A stretch of DNA of 64,000 bases from Mariniphaga sp. (GTDB lineage Bacteria; Bacteroidota; Bacteroidia; Bacteroidales; Prolixibacteraceae), in NCBI GenBank assembly GCA_024636975.1, contig JAGXGA010000017.1:1-64000 (forward strand), written 5' to 3'. The notes under the pieces were generated by a model, which was not told where the DNA came from, made no database searches, and saw only the letters and a program-made list of their open reading frames with translations. A program made the position numbers and the translations under genes. Shown piece after piece: positions 18,437-30,307 of this stretch (the first letter of the stretch is position 1; each line of letters opens with the position of its first letter).

Positions 18437-20080
18437 TTAAAACCGGAAGCGAACGATGTCGCCAAAAACCCTAAGCCGGGGATGATCGATAAAAGCCCTT
18501 ACCTGGTATTCCCTTCCTTGTTTTGAAATATCAGGTTCGATTTGAAACTCACCAGTGCCGGTAATTTCCACTACTTCGGTTTCTTTCCATTCATCGGAAT
18601 ACAATTCTTCCACAAAACCTGCGTACTCACGGTACTGGAAGCCTGCCTTCAGCTGTTTTGCATCGCCTGTTTTGATGACTTCGCCTTTTAATGCAATATG
18701 GTTTCCCTGACTTGTTATAAAAGCAGGGGAAGTGCTAACCACCGGTGGTGCAAGTGCAGGGTCTGCATTTGTGATTTTTAAAACAATTGGATTATGCCAT
18801 TTATGGTTGTTGTAAATACGCTGTGCTCTTACACAGGAAACATACAATCCTTCCTCTTTCTGCTCATAGTAGGTGCGGGCATCAGTTGCAGGCTGGTATT
18901 CAACCAACTCTCCCGATTGTCCCAGAACACTTACCTCTGTATTCTTCGTTGCTTTAACCGACCTAATTATAATTTCCTTTCGCTCTCCGCGCGTCCAGTC
19001 GGGAATCCTGGTAAGGATAGCATAAACCGTCCGCTCCTCTGGCCTCCACGTGAACCAGATGTTTTCCTCATTAGGCAGAACCCAGGGGATAACGTTTTCT
19101 ACTGCCTCGTAATTGATGAAATTCCATGCAGCGATTTCCCTCAGATTTGCTTCTTGTTCCTCAGGCAAGCTGCCGTCAGGCTTAGGCCCCATATTCAGTA
19201 GCAGGTTGCCTCCCTTTGAACGGGTTTCGATTAAAATCTCAATCAGCCGGGTTCCTGATTTATATTCTTCATTGGTAGGTTTCCATGCCCATTGGGTTCC
19301 CATTGTTATACATGACTCCCATGGCTCGTTTGAGACGATGCCTGGTAGGGTCTGTTCAGGAGTTTTTATGGCGCCTCGTGTAACTACAATATCGGGTTGC
19401 AGTTCCCAGACCACTGCCTTGCATTTTTCCTGCAGCGGCCCTTCTCCGCCATCAAAAAAGATGATGTCGATGTCGCCATACTGGGTCATAAGCTCCATGC
19501 ATTGAAGCTCTGCCAGTTCAAGGTAAGGCTTCATTATATCATCGGGAATGGGATCAGGGAACTGCCTGCGCACCTGCAGTCCGTTCTCATATAAAAAATT
19601 AAAATCTTCAGGAGAGTAATAAAATCCTGTTGCCAATCCAGCTTTCCGGGTGGCATCAACATATTCGGCCAGTAAATCCTTTCCATAGGGGGTGTTCATA
19701 ATGTTGAATCCGGTAGTTTTGGTGTCCCACATGCAGAAACCCGAATGGTGTTTGGTAGTGAATACAATGTACTTCATCCCTGCAAGCCTGGCCAGACCGG
19801 CGATTTCTTCAGGCGAGAAATCTTTGGGATTGAAACTTTTTGGGAGTTCATTGACAAACCGGTCCAGGTAATCATCGGATGCACCAGCCATTGAATGACT
19901 GATGACAATTCCCAGCTGGCTGTCGAAACTGAAGTGAATGAACATTCCAAATCCAAGTTTCTGAAACCACTCCAGTCGTTCATTTTTATTAAGGTCTAAA
20001 AACTCTTCCTGATTTTTTTCCTGCGATTGGACGACTGAGAGGTGGCAGAGAAAATACAGGGCCAATAATATCTTCTTCAT
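18437..20080 (-). CDS. Secreted alpha-L-fucosidase (GH29)
   Basis: 547-residue exported retaining glycosidase. Residues 1-19 are a signal peptide (MKKILLALYFLCHLSVVQS). The barrel begins with ERLEWFQKLGFGMFIHFSF; it includes the GH29 signature TKHHSGFCMWDTKTT near 110 and the nucleophile aspartate in DIDIIFFDGGEG near 218. It continues with a C-terminal beta-sandwich (about 345-547), including a final fibronectin-like portion. It probably removes fucose from glycans in the periplasm, together with the GH78 enzymes earlier in the window although not in the same operon. The acid/base residue is not conserved enough for me to place it. Confidence 0.92.
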   Translation of the reverse strand: MKKILLALYFLCHLSVVQSQEKNQEEFLDLNKNERLEWFQKLGFGMFIHFSFDSQLGIVISHSMAGASDDYLDRFVNELPKSFNPKDFSPEEIAGLARLAGMKYIVFTTKHHSGFCMWDTKTTGFNIMNTPYGKDLLAEYVDATRKAGLATGFYYSPEDFNFLYENGLQVRRQFPDPIPDDIMKPYLELAELQCMELMTQYGDIDIIFFDGGEGPLQEKCKAVVWELQPDIVVTRGAIKTPEQTLPGIVSNEPWESCITMGTQWAWKPTNEEYKSGTRLIEILIETRSKGGNLLLNMGPKPDGSLPEEQEANLREIAAWNFINYEAVENVIPWVLPNEENIWFTWRPEERTVYAILTRIPDWTRGERKEIIIRSVKATKNTEVSVLGQSGELVEYQPATDARTYYEQKEEGLYVSCVRAQRIYNNHKWHNPIVLKITNADPALAPPVVSTSPAFITSQGNHIALKGEVIKTGDAKQLKAGFQYREYAGFVEELYSDEWKETEVVEITGTGEFQIEPDISKQGREYQVRAFIDHPRLRVFGDIVRFRF

Positions 20081-20215
20081 AGTTTTAGCTAAATTTTTAT
20101 TGCTTGTTTATTAAAGTTCCTGCTGTTGCCGCTCCATAATTTGAGCTGCAATTTAAAAATAAACAGCTTAAAAATCATATATTCGTAGAAGAATCACAAG
20201 AAAAACAAAGAAGAT

Positions 20216-21604
20216 ATGTTTGAAAAGAAAATATACATTAAACGGAGAAATAAGCTTAAAGAAATGGTAAAAGGTGGAGTTGCGCTTTTTTTGGGCAACG
20301 ATGAATCGCCTATGAATTATTCCGGCAACACATTTCGCTTCAGACAAGACAGTTCATTTTTGTATTTTTTCGGGCTTGATTTCCCGGGACTTGCAGGTGT
20401 CATTGACTTTGACAGTGGAGAAGACCGCATTTTTGGCAACGATGTAGATATCGATGACATCATATGGATGGGCCCCCAGGTTTCCATTCAGGAAAATGCT
20501 GCAAAGGTTGGAGTAACCAAAACAACTCCCCTTTCAAAATTAAATGCCTACATTACCGATAAGATTAAGCAGGGGGTTAAAGTTCATTTTCTTCCGCCCT
20601 ACAGGGCTGACAACAAACTCTGGCTTGAAGAACTGCTTGAGCTTCCGGCATTAAGAATTGCGGGCCATGCCTCGCTGGAGTTAATTAAGGCGGTAATTGA
20701 TTTGCGTTCAATAAAAGAAACGGTTGAAGTCGAGGAAATCAGACGGGCTTGCATTACAGGGTACAATATGCATGTTACTGCCATGAAGATGGCCAAACCG
20801 GGTACATGGGAACAGGAGATAGCCGGTGCAATTGAAGGTCTTGCGGTAGCAGGCGGCGGAATGATATCTTTTCCGGTTATCCTGTCACAGAATGGCGAGA
20901 CTCTGCACAACCACGATCATTCGCAGCTTCTTGAAAAAGGCCGTCTGATGCTGGTGGATGCTGGAGCAGAATCACTTCTGCATTATGCTTCTGATTTTAC
21001 CCGTACGGTGCCTGTAGGAGGAAAATTTTCGCAGAAACAGCGTGAAATTTACGAAATAGTACTTGCAGCCAACAACAAAGCAACTGAGCTTATTAAGCCA
21101 GGATCGACCTACCTTTCCGTTCATCTGGCAGCCTCTGAAGTCATTGCCGCGGGCCTGAAAGAGCTGGGCCTCATAAAGGGAGATGTTAAGGAGGGTCTGC
21201 AGAATGGGGCGCATGCACTGTTCTTTCCTCATGGGCTGGGACATATGATGGGACTTGATGTGCACGATATGGAGGATTTGGGGCAGGTACATGTAGGATA
21301 TGACGAAGAAACAAGGCCATCAGATCAGTTTGGTACTGCAGCCCTTCGCCTTGGACGCAGGTTGCAGGAAGGATTTGTTTTAACCAACGAACCGGGTATC
21401 TATTTTATTCCTGCATTGATTGATCAATGGCAGAAAGATAAGACAAATGCTGATTTTATTAATTTCGATGTAGTCAATAAATACCGTGATTTCGGAGGTA
21501 TTCGTCTCGAGGATGATATACTGGTAACTAAAACAGGAAGTGAAATAATAGGAAAGCGGGTTCCTGTTATACCGGAGGAGGTGGAAAAAATAGCTTCGGC
21601 TTAA
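20216..21604 (+). CDS. pepP: Aminopeptidase P family (M24B) Xaa-Pro peptidase
   Basis: 462-residue cytoplasmic metallopeptidase that removes N-terminal residues preceding proline. The N-terminal creatinase-like domain (1-175) is followed by the pita-bread catalytic domain. Dinuclear metal ligands are visible: the aspartates in LVDAGAES and DFTRTVP, the histidine in FFPHGLGHMMGLDVHD, and the glutamates in TNEPGIYF and RLEDDILVT. Its stop codon overlaps the stop of the convergent ArsC-like gene by three bases. Length and motifs are normal. Confidence 0.95.
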   Translation: MFEKKIYIKRRNKLKEMVKGGVALFLGNDESPMNYSGNTFRFRQDSSFLYFFGLDFPGLAGVIDFDSGEDRIFGNDVDIDDIIWMGPQVSIQENAAKVGVTKTTPLSKLNAYITDKIKQGVKVHFLPPYRADNKLWLEELLELPALRIAGHASLELIKAVIDLRSIKETVEVEEIRRACITGYNMHVTAMKMAKPGTWEQEIAGAIEGLAVAGGGMISFPVILSQNGETLHNHDHSQLLEKGRLMLVDAGAESLLHYASDFTRTVPVGGKFSQKQREIYEIVLAANNKATELIKPGSTYLSVHLAASEVIAAGLKELGLIKGDVKEGLQNGAHALFFPHGLGHMMGLDVHDMEDLGQVHVGYDEETRPSDQFGTAALRLGRRLQEGFVLTNEPGIYFIPALIDQWQKDKTNADFINFDVVNKYRDFGGIRLEDDILVTKTGSEIIGKRVPVIPEEVEKIASA

Positions 21605-22037
21605 TTGATTTTTTCCTTTTGTCGTTTTATGATGCGGTGATAGAAATAGTCCATTTCAGTGTATATCTCATCCCTTATCTCCTGGCATTTTTGCCTGATT
21701 TCTTCTTTACTCCTGGCATTCCTGTATGGATTGTGAAAACCCAGGTGCATTTTCCTCTTGTATTTAATCGGGGGGATTTTTAATTCTTCTGTTGTCCCGT
21801 CGCCAACAGTAATCAGGAAGTCGAACTCTATATCCTTAAATATTGAGTAATGCCGGGGTTCCTGAGGCTCAAGATTAATTCCTTTTTCTGCCATAACCTC
21901 AATAGCAATTGGGCTGACATGGTCAGATGGTTCAATTCCAGCTGAATAAATTTCAAGTTCTTTGTCGAAACTTCTGAGAATTGCTTCTGCCATTTGGCTC
22001 CTGCATGAATTTTGATTGCTTAAAAAAATATTTTCAT
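21601..22037 (-). CDS. ArsC-like low-molecular-weight phosphatase family protein, N-terminal frameshift
   Basis: Related to thioredoxin-coupled arsenate reductases and low-molecular-weight tyrosine phosphatases. From the methionine at 21993 the frame encodes 130 residues (MAEAILRSFDKELEIYSAG onward), but the family's phosphate loop lies upstream. Reading upstream gives FLSNQNSCRSQ directly before MAEA, and the natural start (ATG at 22037, MKIFF) is separated from it by a one-base frameshift in a run of seven T (22022-22028). Restoring one T gives a full-length protein. Also, the nucleophile cysteine of the loop (C-x5-R in LCTGNSCRS) is a serine here. Either the gene is decaying and inactive, or the homopolymer is a sequencing error and the C-to-S change is the real peculiarity. 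Confidence 0.7.
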
Positions 22038-22345
22038 TTCATTCAATCGTTTTTATTTGCTGTTTTATTGCTGTTTTAATCTGGCCATAAAATAATATAA
22101 ATTCTTGTATTATCAAATGTGTTTTATGCAGATTTGGTTGAAAGTTAAACTTTTACAGATGTTGTTCAGCATATATTTGAGAAGAATACCATTGTAGGGA
22201 GCCGGGGTGAAATAAATATTTTTCATATTGCTCTAACGTTATCATTTAAAATGGTTTTAAATTCTTTGAGTATTAAGGTGTAATTCCCTATTTTCGTAGT
22301 CTGATAAATTGTACACCATAGTTAATGGTAATTAAATTTTTGTAG
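22038..22345. other. Intergenic region, no gene seen
   Basis: About 310 AT-rich bases between the divergent ArsC-like and DUF349 genes; it should hold both promoters. TATTTTCG near 22292 is one base off the Bacteroidota -7 consensus and could serve the DUF349 gene. No small gene is supported. Confidence 0.4.
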
Positions 22346-24715
22346 ATGAAACCTGAAGATCTGAAAAACCCTGACGGGTTGAAAAGCACGCAGAGTGAAG
22401 AAAAAAAATCTGAAATGCCTGCTTCTAATGAGGAAATAAAAAATGAGAAGACTGCTGAAAAAGCTGACAAAAAAGCTCATGGAGTTATTCATGGTTCAGC
22501 CTCGGAAAAACCGAAAGATATGCCTGAACAAGAAAAGAACGATGAACTTAAGGCTGAAAACACCGATAAGCCGGAGCAGGAGGACACACATGAAGCTGAA
22601 AAATACGAAAATCAGCAGTTGCCAAATCCTGAAAATGAGGCAGAGTCAAATGAAGCATCCGAAGATGAACCTTCAGAAATGAGCACATCAGAATCTGAAG
22701 CAGAAGAATCTGGTTCCGCAACAAAAATTGAAGAAGATTCACTACAAGAGGATAGCTCATCAGATAAAGAACCTGAGGCCTCTTCGGAAGATAAGAAAGA
22801 GAAAATCTCAGAAGAGGAAAAACCCGCATTGGAGGAAACCCAGAAAGAAAAGGAAACTGAAGTTACAGCTGCGAAAGAGCCGGAAGATAAGGTAAAATCA
22901 AAAGCAGTAAAAGAGAATATTTCCACAGCGAAGGATGAATCTGAGAAAGCGAAAGATAAAATTAAGCCGTCTGCAGAAGAAGAAAAAACGGATTATTCAA
23001 CACAAACATTTGTTGAATTGATCAATGAAATGAGTAAAGTGCTGGATAAAAACGGCGAACATGATATTAAAGATGAAGTTGAAGCCATAAAGGCAGCGTT
23101 TTATAAAAAAGTTTCAGAAGAAGCGGAAGAGCTGAAAAAGCAATTTATTGAAGAGGGTGGTGCGGAAGAAGATTTCGAGGAACAGGAGAATCCTTATGAG
23201 CAGGATATGAAGGAACTGCTGAAGCGTTACCGCCAGGTTCGACATGATTTCAATAAAAAACTGGAGCATGAGAAAGAGGAGAATCTGCAGCTTAAATACG
23301 ACATCATCGAAGAAATTAAAGGACTTATTCATAAAGAAGAATCCATTAATAAAACTTTCCAGGAATTTAGGGAACTGCAACATCGCTGGCGTGAAATTGG
23401 CCTGGTGCCACAAGCAAAAATGAAAGATTTGTGGGATTTGTATCATTTTCATGTTGAAAACTTCTATGATTACATTAAAATCAACCAGGAGCTGCGAGAT
23501 CTTGATCTGAAAAAAAACCTGGAAGTAAAAATCCGACTGTGTGAACAGGCCGAGGAATTGTTGCTGGAATCAAATACTATTAAAGCATTTAACCAGTTGC
23601 AGAAACTTCATGACCGCTGGCGTGAAGTGGGACCTGTACCCCGCGAAAACAAAGACGATATCTGGGAACGGTTTAAAGCTGCTACAGCTAAAATCAATAA
23701 AAAGTACCAGGATTTCTTTGAAAACCGTAAGCAGGAACAAAAGAAAAACCTTGAAGCCAAAAAAGCGCTTTGCGAAAAGGTGGAAGAAATTAATGAATTG
23801 GAAATCGACAATCACAAAGAGTGGAGCGAGAAATCGAAAGAGGTGGTTAACCTGCAGAAAGTCTGGAGAACCATTGGCTTTGCTCCCCGCAAAGACAATA
23901 ACAAAATATACAGCCGCTTCAGGGAGGCCTGCGATAAGTTTTTCGATGCAAAACGTGATTTTTATTCTAAAAATAAGGAACTGCAGCAAAATAACCTGCA
24001 AATGAAAATCGACTTGTGCATTCAGGCAGAATCCCTGAAGGAAAGTACCGACTGGCGGAAAGCCACACAGGACTTGATAAATATCCAGAAGCAGTGGAAA
24101 GAAATAGGGCCGGTTCCACGTAAACATTCTGATGCATTATGGAAGCGTTTCAGGGCAGCATGTGATTATTTCTTCGATAAAAAGTCGGAGCACTTTTCGG
24201 ATATTGACTCCGAACAGGTTGATAATTTGAATAAGAAACTGGAGCTCATTAATGAGGTTGAGCAATTTAAATCGACCGGAGATGTGAATGAAAACCTAAA
24301 CCAGTTGAAAGATTTCCAGCGTAGGTGGACTGAAATAGGACATGTACCGATAAAGAAAAAAGATGATGTTCAGAAAAAATTCAGGGATGCCATCAATAAA
24401 TTATTTGACGAACTGAAGCTTGATGATTCGAAGCGAAACATGCTAAAGTTCCGGACAAAAATGGTTTCATTCTCTGAATCTTCGCGCGGACAGAATAAGA
24501 TGCGCCTGGAAAGGGATAAATACATGACAAAGCTCAAACAGATGGAAAATGACCTTGTATTACTTGATAACAATATCGGCTTCTTTGCCAAATCAAAAAA
24601 TGCCGAATCATTAATTGAAGATGTGCAAAGGAAAATTGAGCAAACCAAAGAGAAAATCGAATTCCTGAAAAATAAAATCAGGGTAATCGATGAAATGGAT
24701 AATTCGGAAGAATAA
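22346..24715 (+). CDS. DUF349 repeat protein with acidic N-terminal tail
   Basis: 789-residue cytoplasmic protein. Residues 1-215 are a low-complexity Glu/Lys/Ser-rich tail. The rest is a long helical array of DUF349 repeats, each with the core W(R/K)E(I/V)GPVP(R/x)(K/E)xxDxxWxRF, for example RWREVGPVPRENKDDIWERF, QWKEIGPVPRKHSDALWKRF and RWTEIGHVPIKKKDDVQKKF. At least five copies are seen between about 340 and 700, and a coiled coil ends the protein. Family members occur throughout Bacteroidota. No enzyme activity is known, and its role is unassigned. Followed by a strong terminator. Confidence 0.9.
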   Translation: MKPEDLKNPDGLKSTQSEEKKSEMPASNEEIKNEKTAEKADKKAHGVIHGSASEKPKDMPEQEKNDELKAENTDKPEQEDTHEAEKYENQQLPNPENEAESNEASEDEPSEMSTSESEAEESGSATKIEEDSLQEDSSSDKEPEASSEDKKEKISEEEKPALEETQKEKETEVTAAKEPEDKVKSKAVKENISTAKDESEKAKDKIKPSAEEEKTDYSTQTFVELINEMSKVLDKNGEHDIKDEVEAIKAAFYKKVSEEAEELKKQFIEEGGAEEDFEEQENPYEQDMKELLKRYRQVRHDFNKKLEHEKEENLQLKYDIIEEIKGLIHKEESINKTFQEFRELQHRWREIGLVPQAKMKDLWDLYHFHVENFYDYIKINQELRDLDLKKNLEVKIRLCEQAEELLLESNTIKAFNQLQKLHDRWREVGPVPRENKDDIWERFKAATAKINKKYQDFFENRKQEQKKNLEAKKALCEKVEEINELEIDNHKEWSEKSKEVVNLQKVWRTIGFAPRKDNNKIYSRFREACDKFFDAKRDFYSKNKELQQNNLQMKIDLCIQAESLKESTDWRKATQDLINIQKQWKEIGPVPRKHSDALWKRFRAACDYFFDKKSEHFSDIDSEQVDNLNKKLELINEVEQFKSTGDVNENLNQLKDFQRRWTEIGHVPIKKKDDVQKKFRDAINKLFDELKLDDSKRNMLKFRTKMVSFSESSRGQNKMRLERDKYMTKLKQMENDLVLLDNNIGFFAKSKNAESLIEDVQRKIEQTKEKIEFLKNKIRVIDEMDNSEE

Positions 24716-24740
24716 ACAAAATACTTTGAACCTATTAGAG

Positions 24741-24771
24741 CTGCATTATTAATTTAATGCAGTTTTTTTTT
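24741..24771 (+). terminator. Rho-independent terminator after the DUF349 gene
   Basis: CTGCATTA (24741-24748) pairs perfectly with TAATGCAG (24755-24762) around a six-base loop, followed by nine T residues. The stem ends just before the stop of the convergent marC-like gene. Confidence 0.85.
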
Positions 24772-24772
24772 G

Positions 24773-25375
24773 TTAGTTCACAAACATGTTGTTTATGCCG
24801 GTAAGCACCATGTTAATTCCAATTGCGCCAATAAAAAAACCATTCAGACGCAAAAGGACTTCCATGTTTTTATCGAAAGCAGTTTTAAATTTCTTTCCTT
24901 CAATGGAATCGCGGAATTTTTTTAAAGTGTAAAGAACCAGAAAATTTATGCTAAAAATGATAACAAGTGAAAGTGTTCCTATCCAAAGAGAATGTCTTTG
25001 GGAAAGAAGGATGCTCAGAGATATTGTTCCTGCACCAACCATAAATGGCAGGGCTATCTCAGAAGCCAAATCATCAAGGTTTTCCTTTATCATTATTAGT
25101 GCTTTTTGCCCCTTCACTATAAAAAGATATGCATAAGAAAAGATAATTATTCCTCCGAATATTCTGAAGGATTCGAAATCGATCTTAAAAACCTGTGTGA
25201 AAATTAAGTCGCCAAAAAAGAAAAAAATCAGGCAAATACTAAAGGAAATGAGGGTAGCCTTGAAAATTACCATCATGAAATTCCTGTGCGTTAAATCTTT
25301 CCTTATGGGGTCAAGGTAGAGAAACAATGCAAACGGATTTAACATGACCAGAATTTCTGTTATGGATGAAAGCAT
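24773..25375 (-). CDS. MarC/UPF0056 family membrane protein
   Basis: 200-residue integral membrane protein with six helices, the usual size and layout for MarC. The N-terminal segment EILVMLNPFALFLYLDPI matches the family's N-P-x-x-x-x-P pattern in helix 1, and the central FMVGAGTISLSILLS matches the conserved P-x-x-x-G-P/A-G-T-I motif. The original link of MarC to multiple antibiotic resistance has been withdrawn, so the function is unknown. Monocistronic on the minus strand. Confidence 0.9.
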   Translation of the reverse strand: MLSSITEILVMLNPFALFLYLDPIRKDLTHRNFMMVIFKATLISFSICLIFFFFGDLIFTQVFKIDFESFRIFGGIIIFSYAYLFIVKGQKALIMIKENLDDLASEIALPFMVGAGTISLSILLSQRHSLWIGTLSLVIIFSINFLVLYTLKKFRDSIEGKKFKTAFDKNMEVLLRLNGFFIGAIGINMVLTGINNMFVN

Positions 25376-25510
25376 AGTGAATGGCTTTTTTTATTACGAA
25401 TTATACAAATTTACTATCTTAATGGCAGTTTGCCAAGAATGTTGGTTTTTCATTTAACTCGTAAGCGATAAATGATTCCAGTGTCACTTTAAGAACCAGG
25501 GATGTGAAAA

Positions 25511-25546
25511 AATGAAAAAGCCATCCTTCGGATGAAGGACGGCTTT
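25511..25546 (-). terminator. Rho-independent terminator after enolase
   Basis: On the minus strand, AAAGCC-x-TCCTTC pairs with GAAGGA-x-GGCTTT around a four-base loop, with one internal mismatch (plus-strand 25517-25546). The minus-strand sequence downstream of the stem is T-rich (CTTTTTCATTTTTT). It lies about 50 bases past the enolase stop codon. Confidence 0.8.
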
Positions 25547-25593
25547 ATAAAATTAGTACTAAATTCCCTGATTCTGTTAAAATGAGGGAACTA

Positions 25594-27726
<2,133 letters not shown>

Positions 27727-28086
27727 CTATTTTTTGTATTTTTCACCAACTTCATAACGTAAAACATCGGCTTCCTGGAAAACAACAAGGCCTCCCTTTT
27801 TAGCAATATCCATCAGCTTATTTACCTTGGCAGCAAAGATATCCAGTTTCTCAACCGAATCAACAATTTCAATAACTACGGGCAAATCGCCCGACAGAGC
27901 AAATATTTTCATAGTGTGGATGGAATGGCTTGCTCCAAACGACATCATGCCTTTACTTGCTGTTGCACCTGCCATGCCGGCTTTCCGTGCTTCAAATACA
28001 ATCTCTTCGTAAAGCGGCCGACCGTTAACCTTATCCGATTCGCCTACATAAATTTTTAATATTCCTGCTTTGCCTGTAATTTTCAT
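27727..28086 (-). CDS. DUF190 family protein
   Basis: 119-residue cytoplasmic protein of the PII-like/ferredoxin-fold DUF190 family, with KITGKAGILKIYVGESDKVN followed by RPLYEEIVFEARKAGMAGATASKGMMSFG. It lies 10 bases downstream of crcB on the same strand, and DUF190 genes are very often paired with crcB. It may have a regulatory or accessory role in fluoride export, but this is an inference from the pairing. Confidence 0.9.
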   Translation of the reverse strand: MKITGKAGILKIYVGESDKVNGRPLYEEIVFEARKAGMAGATASKGMMSFGASHSIHTMKIFALSGDLPVVIEIVDSVEKLDIFAAKVNKLMDIAKKGGLVVFQEADVLRYEVGEKYKK

Positions 28087-28096
28087 AGTCTGATTA

Positions 28097-28477
28097 TTAA
28101 TAGATCAAACGAATAATGATAATTCCCAGATATACAGCCACAATGCCTAAAAATAAATTACCTCCAATATTTAGAAACAGTGGAGCAAGGACATTTTCTT
28201 TAATCATTGTAAAATTATTATAAGAAAAGGATGAAAATGTAGTGAATCCCCCGCAAAATCCAACAGCCAGGAACATTCTCCATTCTGCATTAAGCAGATT
28301 GCCTTTTTCAGCCAGAGCAAAGATTATTCCTATCAGAAAACTCCCCGCAATGTTTGCAACCAGTGTACCCCATGGGAAAGTACTTGTGAGGCTTTTCTCC
28401 ATATAATGCTGGACAAGGAACCGCATTACACTGCCAATGAAACCTCCGCTTCCAACAAGTAAAATAGTTCGTAGCAT
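28097..28477 (-). CDS. crcB: Fluoride channel CrcB/Fluc
   Basis: 126-residue inner-membrane protein with four helices that works as an antiparallel dimer exporting fluoride. Signature segments are GGFIGSVMRFLVQHYM, TLVANIAGSFLIGI and the pore motif GGFTTFSSFSYN. Normal length for a single-domain Fluc. Forms a two-gene operon with the DUF190 gene. No fluoride riboswitch could be made out in the 56-base gap to the divergent PBP4 gene. Confidence 0.95.
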   Translation of the reverse strand: MLRTILLVGSGGFIGSVMRFLVQHYMEKSLTSTFPWGTLVANIAGSFLIGIIFALAEKGNLLNAEWRMFLAVGFCGGFTTFSSFSYNNFTMIKENVLAPLFLNIGGNLFLGIVAVYLGIIIIRLIY

Positions 28478-28506
28478 TTAATTCTTTTAGTAATCCAACT
28501 TTCTGT

Positions 28507-28514
28507 TACTTTTG
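28507..28514 (+). promoter_or_regulatory. Candidate -7 element for the PBP4 gene
   Basis: TACTTTTG matches TAnnTTTG exactly and lies 19 bases before the ATG at 28534, giving a very short leader. The upstream TTTTAG (28485-28490) is a poor -33 element with short spacing. Confidence 0.35.
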
Positions 28515-28533
28515 AAAAGTAAATATAGAAAAT

Positions 28534-29976
28534 ATGAAGGTACAGTTTTTACTCATTCTTGTTTTTCTTTTTATCGGAGGAAATTTAACGGCACAGAAGG
28601 GCATTGAAAAAAATCTTCAAACTATGCTGGCCCAGCCTGAGTTTAAAAATGCCCAGGTGGGTTTGCAAATAATGAATGTCAATAGCGGTGATGTTCTTTA
28701 CGGAATGAACAGTGATAAACTGATGATACCGGCCTCTGTTTTAAAGCTGGTAACTTCGGCAGCTGCACTGGAGATACTTGGAGCTGATTACCGGTTTGAA
28801 ACCCGTCTGGGATATACAGGTGTGATTAGAAACGGCATATTAACAGGTGATTTGGTTGTTATCGGCGGAGGTGATCCTGCCCTTGGCTCGGAATACTTCC
28901 CCAACCATTATTTTGCTCCCCATTTTCTGGATTCATGGGCAAAAAATATCAGGGAAGCCGGAATACGCAAGATTGAAGGACGGCTGATATTGGATACTTC
29001 ATTGTATGGAAGTGAACGCATACCTCCAACATGGATCTGGGAAGACATGGGAAATTACTATGGGGCAGGTTCAGGAGCTATAAGCTTGTACGATAACATT
29101 ACCCGCATTACGTTTAAGTCACCAACTGCATCGGGTATGCCCACCACAATTCTTTCAGTTTCCCCGAAACTGAAAGAATTGCAATGGACAAATAATGTCC
29201 TCTCTTCAGATATTTCCCGCGACCTGGCATATGTTTTTGGCAGCCCTATCGACAATCACAGGATTATCAGAGGAACCATACCTAAAAACCGGAGGATGTA
29301 CACCATTAAAGCATCTAACCCGCACCCCGAATACCTCCTTGCCGAAGAACTACTCAAACATTTGGCCTCTTCAGGGATTTTTGTTTCAGGTGATGTATCT
29401 ATTGAAAAAACCAACCCTCAGAATTTTACCCAGATAACTGCTCTTGAGTCGCCTTCTCTTGCTGAAATCGTGAAGATTCTTAACAAGGAAAGTGTGAATT
29501 TATTTGCCGAACACCTGGTGAAGCAGATTGCTGCAGAACTTACCGGTATTGGAGACAGGGAGGCCGGATTAAATATAATTTCGGAATTCTGGAAAGATAA
29601 AGGTTTAGACATCAATCAGCTCTTTATGGAAGATGGCAGCGGTTTATCTCATTTTAATGCGGTTTCGCCGGAAAATATAGTAAAAGTATTACGCTATATG
29701 ATTAAGCAAAGCCCACATAGCAAAGATTTTTTTAATTCCTTGCCTTCGGCGGGAGAAGGAACCTTGCTGTATTTTAATAACTCTTTTTTTTCGGAGAATT
29801 CTTTAAAAGTCAAAAGCGGCTCCATGACCCGAGTTCGCTGTTATTCAGGTTATCTGCAACTGAATTCAGGAAATTGGGTAGCTTTCTCAATAATGGTAAA
29901 TCATTTTTCCGGTAGTCATGTGAAAATTATCAGGGAAATAGAAAGTTTGCTGCATGAATTGAAAGAATCTTATTAA
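28534..29976 (+). CDS. dacB: D-alanyl-D-alanine carboxypeptidase/endopeptidase (PBP4, S13)
   Basis: 480-residue periplasmic penicillin-binding protein that trims peptidoglycan stem peptides or cleaves cross-links. Residues 1-20 are a signal peptide (MKVQFLLILVFLFIGGNLTA). The S13 active-site motifs are intact: S68-V-L-K71, S320-V-N322 and K427-S-G429. The large insertion between the first two motifs typical of PBP4 is present (about 90-290). It is monocistronic, and divergently transcribed from crcB. Confidence 0.95.
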   Translation: MKVQFLLILVFLFIGGNLTAQKGIEKNLQTMLAQPEFKNAQVGLQIMNVNSGDVLYGMNSDKLMIPASVLKLVTSAAALEILGADYRFETRLGYTGVIRNGILTGDLVVIGGGDPALGSEYFPNHYFAPHFLDSWAKNIREAGIRKIEGRLILDTSLYGSERIPPTWIWEDMGNYYGAGSGAISLYDNITRITFKSPTASGMPTTILSVSPKLKELQWTNNVLSSDISRDLAYVFGSPIDNHRIIRGTIPKNRRMYTIKASNPHPEYLLAEELLKHLASSGIFVSGDVSIEKTNPQNFTQITALESPSLAEIVKILNKESVNLFAEHLVKQIAAELTGIGDREAGLNIISEFWKDKGLDINQLFMEDGSGLSHFNAVSPENIVKVLRYMIKQSPHSKDFFNSLPSAGEGTLLYFNNSFFSENSLKVKSGSMTRVRCYSGYLQLNSGNWVAFSIMVNHFSGSHVKIIREIESLLHELKESY

Positions 29977-30307
29977 AGGTTTGTGTTAAAAATATTAAAA
30001 AAGTGTTATTTGTCTTTTATTTTTTAATAAATAAATTATTTATTATTAGATAGTTAAGTGTCTACTTCATTAAAATACTTTTTTAAATCGTTGACTTATT
30101 ATTTTATTTATCGTAACTTGTTTATATGAATTTCCTCTACAAGGAATGAAAAAGTGAAGGAAATTTATATTCAGTGATGTGTGTGGAAATTGAGTAGGAC
30201 AGCCATTAAATTGTATTTAATCTTCTGATTAAACATAATTACTAAATTTCATATCACAAAAGTGAATTGGGACGCTACTTTATTGGTGAATATTAAGTAC
30301 GAAAGTT
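29977..30307. other. AT-rich leader region upstream of the injection-system operon
   Basis: Over 300 bases, extremely AT-rich between 29990 and 30120. This is the only obvious place for the promoter of the long array that follows. TTGAC at 30091-30095 with TAACTTG at 30114-30120 is the best, though imperfect, promoter-like pair. A 7-bp hairpin (TTTAATC, 30216-30222, with GATTAAA, 30227-30233) lies in the predicted leader. No gene is seen. Confidence 0.4.
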
